NCBI RefSeq assembly: GCF_000255495.1
Contig: NZ_AHYZ01000197.1
Coordinates: 1 to 41,601, forward strand
Reading direction: 5' to 3'
Origin: Liquorilactobacillus vini DSM 20605
GTDB taxonomy: Bacteria; Bacillota; Bacilli; Lactobacillales; Lactobacillaceae
DNA length: 41,601 bases
Part shown: one piece after another, positions 35,856-41,601 of the stretch
How the letters are laid out: the number at the start of each line of letters is the position of its first letter
Numbering within the stretch: the first letter of the stretch is position 1
The notes under the pieces: model-generated
What the model saw: the letters and a program-made list of their open reading frames with translations, nothing else
Database searches by the model: none
Told to the model about the DNA's origin: nothing
Made by a program: the position numbers and the translations under genes

Positions 35856-36186
35856 AGTTTAAACTTCTTTCTATTAATTTATAATTTTATCATAACATGT
35901 TCGCTGGCAGATAAAAATTCATGCTGGTCTTAAAAACCTTCATTTAGCTTGCTTCTCATTGCCCAATTTAGGTCCCCAAAGAATCCCTAACTATACCATC
36001 CAGCTTTAAATGATAAACAATAAATCGATCAGTACTAAAATTTTCAGCACACTCTCTACTTAATTGTACACAAAACGTTTTTCCTTGCTATAAATTCAAT
36101 GCAAAAAGTACAAAAAAAAACAAGCAAAAAATCATTGCTTGTCTGCTAAAACTTTAGAGCATTTTTCGAAATAATAAAAATCTTTC
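35856..36186. other. Intergenic region of about 330 bp, no gene seen
   Basis: No frame with a plausible ribosome site. It contains the terminator of the flavoprotein gene (listed separately) and a low-complexity A-rich stretch around 36100-36130. A promoter for the DUF2075 gene must lie here on the minus strand, but I could not define it. Confidence 0.5.
36112..36142 (-). terminator. Terminator of the fumC-flavoprotein operon
   Basis: On the minus strand ACAAGCA (36142-36136) pairs with TGCTTGT (36126-36120), followed by a run of nine T (36120-36112). Confidence 0.85.
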
Positions 36187-37593
36187 CTAGTTTTTAGCTT
36201 TTTGCAAATACTTAAATGCCTGTTGTCCTGCTTGGCGGCCGAAAACGACCGTTTCAGCAATCGAATTACCGCCAATCCGGTTATTGCCATGCAGACCGCC
36301 AGCGACTTCACCACCAGCAAACAATCCCTTGATCGGCTGACCCTCTTGATCAAGTACTTGGGTTCGATAATTAATTTTAACTCCACCCATCGTATAATGA
36401 ACTGCCGGTGCAATGTGGATTGCAAAATACGGTGCCTGAGTAATGCCCCGGTCCATTCCAGTTGCACGGGCAAATTGAGGATCTGCCTGCTGATTAACAG
36501 CTTGATTCCAGTCAGTCAGCGTGGCCGTCAAATTAGCCTCCGGAACTTTAATTTTATCAGCTAACTCGGACAAATTTTGGCCATGGATCACTAAACCAAT
36601 ATAGTCATAAAAATCAATTGCTTTAGCGTGCTGGCGGATTCCACCATCAAATATCAGATAAGCAGCTTTTTCAGGTAATCGGTTAATTGCTGCCGTCACA
36701 TTTTTCCGCGTATCCAATTCATTAACAAAACGCTGTCCTTGCTGGTCAACTAAAATTGCTCCTTCACCACGAACAGCCTCACCAATCAAATAAGCATGCT
36801 CTGTATCTTGTTGAACCGTTGGATGCACTTGAATCTGGTCTAAATCAACAAAAGCTGCTCCAACTTCCTGGGCTAATTTTAAACCATCACCTGTTGCTCC
36901 TGCTTGATTAGTTGTTTGATAGCCTGATAGGTCTGGCCGAACTTGCTTAATCAATTCTCGATTGGCTCCAAAACCGCCAGTTGCAAGAATGACCGTTGAC
37001 GCAGCTAGTTTCCGACTTGTCCCAGTTGGCAGCTTAAGGCTCACCCCAGAAATGCTAGCCGTTTGATCTTGCAATAAATGTTCCACCTGAACACCGGCAA
37101 AGACTGGGACTTGGTGTTTTTCAATTTGCTTTAAGAGGTTAGTAATCAAGAACCCCCCAATTGGTGCTGTACTGCTTGGGCGATGTGTTCGCTTGATTTT
37201 CATGCCACCAGTGATTGTTACATCATCTAAAATAATTCCATGATCGGCTAGCCAATCAACGGCTAAAGCTGCATGAGAAGTGAAATAATTCAACAGCTGC
37301 GGATCATTTCTTTGACCACCGCCTAGAAAAGTATCTCGGTAAAATTCCTGGTAACTATCAATGATTCCATGTTTCAACTGGACGCTAGTTTCAGCCGCAT
37401 TCATGCCTGATGATGCGCGATTGGTATTGCCGCCTAATTTGGTCATTTTTTCAAAAACTGCTACCTGCAAGCCAAGTTCACTGGCCTGCAATGCAGCTGT
37501 CAGTCCCATTCCACCAGAACCAACAACAATCAAATCATAACTAGTTTTTAACTCAGTTAAATCCGTTGGCTGAAAAACATATTTTTTATCCAT
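36187..37593 (-). CDS. FAD-dependent fumarate reductase (flavocytochrome-c-like flavoprotein)
   Basis: 468 aa from ATG 37593. It has an FAD Rossmann motif YDLIVVGSGGMGLTAALQAS (about 18-37), LGGNTNRASSGMNA (flavin/substrate contact), HPTVQ and GEGAILVDQQGQRFVNE of the fumarate reductase capping region. The C-terminal GGVKINYRTQVLDQEG and GNNRIGGNSIAETVVFGR follow. There is no heme domain, FMN-attachment domain or signal peptide, so it is a soluble single-domain enzyme; the electron donor is unknown. The ATG overlaps the fumC stop (TAATG) and AAGGGG lies 8 nt upstream. A longer frame to 37644 runs inside fumC and is not used. Together the pair converts malate to succinate. Confidence 0.9.
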   Translation of the reverse strand: MDKKYVFQPTDLTELKTSYDLIVVGSGGMGLTAALQASELGLQVAVFEKMTKLGGNTNRASSGMNAAETSVQLKHGIIDSYQEFYRDTFLGGGQRNDPQLLNYFTSHAALAVDWLADHGIILDDVTITGGMKIKRTHRPSSTAPIGGFLITNLLKQIEKHQVPVFAGVQVEHLLQDQTASISGVSLKLPTGTSRKLAASTVILATGGFGANRELIKQVRPDLSGYQTTNQAGATGDGLKLAQEVGAAFVDLDQIQVHPTVQQDTEHAYLIGEAVRGEGAILVDQQGQRFVNELDTRKNVTAAINRLPEKAAYLIFDGGIRQHAKAIDFYDYIGLVIHGQNLSELADKIKVPEANLTATLTDWNQAVNQQADPQFARATGMDRGITQAPYFAIHIAPAVHYTMGGVKINYRTQVLDQEGQPIKGLFAGGEVAGGLHGNNRIGGNSIAETVVFGRQAGQQAFKYLQKAKN

Positions 37594-38993
37594 TATAAAG
37601 TCCCCTTTTCCTGAATATTGGTCATTGTTAACGGATCGACCCATTGATCAAATTGTTCAGCGGTAACTTTGCCGGACTTTAAAGCTGCCTGGCGCAAAGT
37701 TAACTGCTTTCGATCAGCCAATTGGGCGATTTGAGCACTGGCATGGTAACCGATATGCGGGGATAAGGCAGTGACTGTCATCAATGAATTATCAACCAAT
37801 TCTTCCATCCGTTGAGCATTAACTGTCAAACCATGGATTAGTTTATCAGCAAAGCCTTTGATCGTGCCAGTTAGTAATTCGGCTGACTCTAAGAAGGCAT
37901 CGATCAAAACTGGTTTATAAACATTCATTTCAAAATTCCCCTGTGAAGCAGCCAGACTCACCACGACATCATTGCCGATCACACGAACAGCCGCCATGGT
38001 CAAGGCTTCCGCCTGTGTTGGATTAACTTTGCCTGGCATGATCGATGACCCTGGTTCGTTCGCCGGAATATTTAATTCACCATAGCCAGCCCGGGGACCA
38101 CTGGCTAAGAAACGCACATCATTCGCAATTTTCATTAAATCAGCTGCCAACGTCTTCAAACTGCCATGAACAACATTTAACCCCGAGTGGGCCGCTAAGC
38201 CGTAAAATTTATTAGTCTCAGCTGTAAAATTTAATTGATAAATTTGGCTTAATTTTTCAGCAACTCCAACCGCAAAGCCCGGCACTGCATTCAAACCAGT
38301 GCCAACTGCTGTCCCGCCAATTGCTAATTCCAGTAAAGTTGGAGTTAATTGGTGCAAATAATTTAAATCATGTTCCAACATGCTGATCCAGCCACTGACT
38401 TCCTGACCGAAAGTTAATGGTGTTGCATCTTGCAAATGCGTGCGGCCGATTTTGACTACTTGCCAATACTTAGTTTGTTTGACTTTCAGCTCAACAATTA
38501 AATGCTTTAGTTCAGTTGTTAACTTTTGAGTCGCTAAAGCTGCCGTAATGTTCATAGCAGTCGGAAAAACATCATTCGAGCTTTGACCGCGATTAACATC
38601 ATCATTTGGTAAAATAGTAATTTGCGAGTCAAGCTGGGCAGCTTGATGGGCAACAACTTCATTGACATTCATATTTGTCTGAGTCCCTGAACCCGTCTGA
38701 TAAACATGTAAAGGGAAATCCTGTTGTAGCTTTTCAGCAGGTAAATTTAATAACTGATCAACTGCTTGAATGATCAACGTTGCTTTGGCTTGCTCCAAAT
38801 TTTCAAGTTGGCAATTGACTTGGGCAGCTGCTTTTTTAATCTGTAGCAAGGCTCTAATCATGGAGAGTGGCATTGTTTTACCCGTTGGAAAATTATGACG
38901 GCTCCGCTCAGTTTGAGGCCCCCACAATGCCTGAGCCGGGATTCGTACTTCACCTAATGTATCAGCTTCAATTCGAAATTTATTTGCTGTCAT
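37593..38993 (-). CDS. fumC: Fumarate hydratase, class II
   Basis: 466 aa, full length. It interconverts malate and fumarate. Signature GSSIMPGKVNPTQ and the substrate-binding regions TGSGTQTNMNVNEV and GRTHLQDATPLTFGQE (family His) are intact. The frame opens with TTG-ATG; the ATG at 38993 lies 7 nt from AGGAGG and is chosen. It is the first gene of the two-gene unit with the flavoprotein, with translational coupling at TAATG. Confidence 0.95.
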   Translation of the reverse strand: MTANKFRIEADTLGEVRIPAQALWGPQTERSRHNFPTGKTMPLSMIRALLQIKKAAAQVNCQLENLEQAKATLIIQAVDQLLNLPAEKLQQDFPLHVYQTGSGTQTNMNVNEVVAHQAAQLDSQITILPNDDVNRGQSSNDVFPTAMNITAALATQKLTTELKHLIVELKVKQTKYWQVVKIGRTHLQDATPLTFGQEVSGWISMLEHDLNYLHQLTPTLLELAIGGTAVGTGLNAVPGFAVGVAEKLSQIYQLNFTAETNKFYGLAAHSGLNVVHGSLKTLAADLMKIANDVRFLASGPRAGYGELNIPANEPGSSIMPGKVNPTQAEALTMAAVRVIGNDVVVSLAASQGNFEMNVYKPVLIDAFLESAELLTGTIKGFADKLIHGLTVNAQRMEELVDNSLMTVTALSPHIGYHASAQIAQLADRKQLTLRQAALKSGKVTAEQFDQWVDPLTMTNIQEKGTL

Positions 38994-39105
38994 CAAACTG
39001 CCTCCTAAAAGCTATTTAATCATCATCTTTTACCTGCAATCATACTATCGTTGCTCTCTGCTCGTCAATTAGCATTTTGCTTAAATTCAACCCTTTAATT
39101 TGAGC

Positions 39106-39137
39106 ATAAAAAATCCCGGCTTGTTAGCCAAGATTAA
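39106..39137 (-). terminator. Terminator of brnQ
   Basis: On the minus strand AATCTTGGCT pairs with AGCCGGGATT around AACA (two mismatched bases inside), followed by six T (39113-39108). Confidence 0.7.
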
Positions 39138-39186
39138 AGTTTTCCAAAATTAAATTCATGCAAGTGATTTTAAAGAATAAATTATT

Positions 39187-40518
39187 CTATTTTACCTGCG
39201 ATTTTCCAACCACACCAACGGCAGCCTGTCCTTGAGCAAAATGCCAAACCAGTCCTAAAGCAAAGCCAACAACTGCTGGGACTAACCAATCTAAACCAAC
39301 ATTAGCTAATGGCAGAAACTTTTGTTGAAAATTGGCAACGACTAAACCAAAAGAACTTTGACTAACAACTGCTGGGAATGAGACTACCATATCAAAGAAA
39401 GCTGGCACGACTGTTAAAACAACCGTTGTCAAGTAAACCCGTGAGTCACGTTTGAACCATGGTGAAGTAATCGACAGCACAATTAATGCCATTGCTAATG
39501 GATATAAGAACATTAGCAGCGGAACCGACCAAGTAATAATTTGATCTAAGCCAAAATTAGCAGTTAAAAAAGACGCCAAGCAGCTAAAAGCCAACCAAAC
39601 ATGATAACTGACTTTGGGAAAATGCTTATGAAAGTCTTGCGCAAAAGCTGCAACCAAACCAACCGCGGTGGTCAAGCAATTTAAAGTCAATAAAGTTGCT
39701 AAAAATGCTTGTCCAATACGTCCAGCATAGTAATTAACAATTTGGGTAAAAGCTACCCCGCCATCTGCTGAAACTTTAAATTTTCCAAGTGACATGGCAC
39801 CTACTAAAATTAATAGCAGATAGATTAGACCAATCGCTGCCATCGTCAAGATACCTGCACGAGCAGTAGTTAGCGCAATCGACCTTGGCTTTTTCTTTCC
39901 TAATTGTTTAACAGCTGTGACAACTGTTACTCCAAATGCCAAGCCAGCTAATGCATCCATCGTATTATAGCCTTGCAAAAAGCCATTAGTAAATGGATCA
40001 CTCAAGTATGCTTTGGTGACTGATGCCGTTGTGGTACTTCCTAATGGATTAGTGAACGCAACTAGAAAAACAACAAATAATAGAAGCAAAAATAACGGAT
40101 TTAATACTTTACCAACATTTTTGACAATATTATTTTCTTTATATGACAAAATAAATGCCAGGCCAAAGAATAGTAACGAAAAAACAAACAGGCCGATTTG
40201 ATCAAATTGTTTCGGCAAAAACGGTGCTACTCCAACTGTAAATGAAACAGTTGCTGTACGCGGAGTCCCAAAAAGCGGCCCAATCGTTGCATGAATCAAA
40301 ACCATAAAAACTAAGGCAAAGGCTGCTCCTAAAGGCTTACCAATATCGTAAACTCCTTCGGAACGAGTCACTGAAATTGCTAAAACTGAAAATAATGGCA
40401 ATAAAACCGCAGTGATTAAAAAGCCTAATGCTGCTAACAACCAATGACTGCCGGCTAGCTGTCCCAGATGCAATGGAAAAATTAAATTTCCCGCTCCAAA
40501 AAACAAACCAAACAGCAT
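39187..40518 (-). CDS. brnQ: Branched-chain amino acid carrier BrnQ (LIVCS family), 5' end truncated
   Basis: 443 aa from the first ATG, which is an internal Met of the normal protein: SMLFGLFFGAGNLIFPLHLG belongs to the first helix, usually preceded by about 15 residues such as KQYL. Homology goes back in frame through QYPLVSS to about 40539 and then ends; a stop follows and no start or ribosome site is present. About twelve membrane helices are predicted. BrnQ imports Leu, Ile and Val with Na+ or H+. An insertion sequence starts immediately upstream, so this gene has probably lost its start codon and promoter and may be silent. Confidence 0.85.
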   Translation of the reverse strand: MLFGLFFGAGNLIFPLHLGQLAGSHWLLAALGFLITAVLLPLFSVLAISVTRSEGVYDIGKPLGAAFALVFMVLIHATIGPLFGTPRTATVSFTVGVAPFLPKQFDQIGLFVFSLLFFGLAFILSYKENNIVKNVGKVLNPLFLLLLFVVFLVAFTNPLGSTTTASVTKAYLSDPFTNGFLQGYNTMDALAGLAFGVTVVTAVKQLGKKKPRSIALTTARAGILTMAAIGLIYLLLILVGAMSLGKFKVSADGGVAFTQIVNYYAGRIGQAFLATLLTLNCLTTAVGLVAAFAQDFHKHFPKVSYHVWLAFSCLASFLTANFGLDQIITWSVPLLMFLYPLAMALIVLSITSPWFKRDSRVYLTTVVLTVVPAFFDMVVSFPAVVSQSSFGLVVANFQQKFLPLANVGLDWLVPAVVGFALGLVWHFAQGQAAVGVVGKSQVK

Positions 40519-40587
40519 TGAACTAACTAGTGGATACTGAATAATTCTGCAATAACTAATTTAATAGTTGATAGATCATATTTGTTG

Positions 40588-40640
40588 TATAATAAATGCA
40601 TGTGATATGGCGCTAATTCGTCGTTTCCCATGCATTTTTT
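40588..40640 (+). promoter_or_regulatory. Transposase promoter and 5' leader hairpin
   Basis: TATAAT at 40588-40593 with a poor -35 (TAGTTG, 17 bp upstream). Nine-bp arms AAATGCATG and CATGCATTT form a hairpin followed by a T run (to 40640), ahead of AACGGGG and the ATG at 40660. It could limit transposase expression or stop transcripts entering from outside. Confidence 0.45.
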
Positions 40641-40659
40641 AGAAAACGGGGTGCAAAAA

Positions 40660-41601
40660 ATGGTTTATCGGATTAAAGCAGTTTAACTTTCAATTGATTC
40701 TTTTGGACAAGAGTTAGGTGTTGCTTTGAGTCCCCCAAATAAGTGGGTTCAGTTGGCCAATCAGTTGCCCTGGCCTAAGCTGGAAGCCGTTTATACCACC
40801 GTTTTCCCGTCAAAAGTTGGTCGAGCTAGGAAACCTTTTCGGCTGTTTTTCGGTGCTCAATTAATCAAACAAGCAACTAACCTATCAGATGTTGAACTGG
40901 TTAATGCGATTCGCGATACACCAGCTTATCAGTACTTCATTGGGCTTCCCAAATATCAAATTGAGTTACCTTTCAGTCCTTCTGCCATGACAGTCTTTCG
41001 CAAGCGAATTGCACCCATTAGCCCTGAGTTGCGAACGATCATTGGCGACTGGGCCAAACAAGAGCTGAAACATTCTTCGACTGATGATCAAACAATCATC
41101 GTGGATGCGACGGTTGTGCCAGTAAACATTCGCTTTCCACAAGATTATTCACTACTCAATCAGGACGCACAACGCTTGAAAAGTTCATTACTGAGTTGGC
41201 TCACCAGTTAAACACTCAGATTCCCCGAACCTACAAGCGAGAAGCCCACAAAGTTTATGTTTGTTTCACCAAGAAGCCGCGACGTTCAGCTAAAGAAACT
41301 CGATACCAGGTTAAAGCGCAGCTGCAGTATGTGCGACGTGATTTACGTTACGTCCACGAGCTCCGTGAACAAGGCGGTCAGCTGTCGGAACGTCAATTGG
41401 TTAAGCTGGCAACGATTCAACAACTGTTTGAGCAACAGAATTTCATGTATCAAAATAAGACTCATCGAGTTAAAAATCGCATCGTTAGTCTGTCACAGCC
41501 TTATGTGCGGCCAATCAAACGCGGGAAAGCCCGCCAGAACACAGAGTTTGGTCCTAAGATGGACGCTTCCATTCAGAACGGCATCATTGAAATTGAACGG
41601 A
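40660..41601 (+). pseudogene. Transposase with InsH-type N-terminal domain, degenerate
   Basis: ATG at 40660 reads MVYRIKAV, then TAA (40684-40686). The same frame continues LSIDSFGQELGVALSPPNKW and includes FRLFFGAQLIKQATNLSDVE and FSPSAMTVFRKRIAP, the InsH/DUF772 N-terminal domain, and IIVDATVVPVNIRFPQDYSL. Near 41163 one base is missing. The frame then moves and continues as TTLEKFITELAHQLNTQIPR to the window edge, ending with VRPIKRGKARQN and FGPKMDASIQNG. Two independent lesions mean this copy is inactive unless helped in trans. Family: IS5/IS1182-like DDE transposase, exact group unknown. Confidence 0.8.

Larger units (their letters stand above)
40540..41601 (+). mobile_element. Insertion sequence (IS5/IS1182-like), left part, cut by window edge
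   Basis: Its left boundary is placed at ~40540, where homology of brnQ ends; terminal repeat and target duplication cannot be verified. Inside are a TATAAT box (40588-40593), a hairpin AAATGCATG (40594-40602) / CATGCATTT (40629-40637) followed by T, and a degenerate transposase gene. The right end is outside the window. Confidence 0.55.

Noticed and set aside
36132..36473. 113-codon frame overlapping the flavoprotein end
   Set aside because: Same strand but different frame inside the flavoprotein gene and its terminator; no ribosome site.
37594..37644. Upstream start for the flavoprotein gene
   Set aside because: Lies within fumC and adds residues absent from the family; ATG 37593 has AAGGGG and TAATG coupling.
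1..41601. CRISPR array, tRNA or rRNA genes, prophage or toxin-antitoxin system
   Set aside because: Looked for repeated spacers, cloverleaf-like GGTTCGA motifs, rRNA signatures and typical module genes; none was found.

Overview
The window looks like the chromosome of a low-GC lactic acid bacterium of the Lactobacillaceae. Supporting this are a malolactic cassette (mleR-mleS-mleP), a sucrose PTS operon with a LacI-type regulator, a T-box riboswitch, strong AGGAGG ribosome binding sites, several TTG starts and a DUF2075 protein. I cannot name the species from sequence alone. No tRNA, rRNA or CRISPR array was seen.

Layout. 1-330: right end of an ISL3-like insertion sequence. 419-2088: asd, divergent from a small unknown gene. 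2156-7055 (minus strand): an orphan peptide-binding protein, an M42 aminopeptidase and a class-I glutamine-amidotransferase-like hydrolase, then a T-box leader (probably Met-specific) controlling an Ldh/malate-dehydrogenase-family oxidoreductase. 7528-7983: NUDIX hydrolase. 7997-13640: complete sucrose locus, scrA divergent from scrB-scrR-scrK, with mirrored operators. 13675-15318: PfpI/DJ-1 protein and a decayed ydbT-like gene. 15509-19710: a Ugp-type ABC importer (ugpC-A-E-B order). 19915-21097: PadR regulator and a frameshifted membrane protein gene. 21115-25154: orphan metal-binding lipoprotein, a small membrane protein behind a palindrome, a tetR with a nonsense codon, an MFS exporter and a small membrane protein gene with an amber codon. 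25237-28894: mleR / mleS-mleP. 29005-35855: GH31 glycosidase, DyP peroxidase, UvrA-like ABC protein, DUF2075 ATPase. 36187-38993: fumC and a soluble flavoprotein fumarate reductase, translationally coupled. 39187-40518: brnQ, whose 5' end is cut by a second, degenerate insertion sequence running to the window end.

How the genes fit together. Sucrose enters as sucrose-6-phosphate (ScrA), is split by ScrB, and the fructose is phosphorylated by ScrK. Malate is imported by MleP and decarboxylated to lactate by MleS. FumC and the flavoprotein could take malate to fumarate and succinate as an electron sink. Peptide uptake and hydrolysis (OppA-like, M42, C26) lies directly upstream of the T-box-controlled oxidoreductase.

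A striking feature is the number of broken genes between 14 kb and the right edge: three frameshifted genes (one with two shifts), two genes with single in-frame stops, one 5'-truncated transporter and a degenerate transposase. This suggests either active gene decay or, for the homopolymer cases, assembly errors. I found no clearly unprecedented multi-gene system. The most interesting lead is the probable Met T-box in front of an Ldh-family oxidoreductase.
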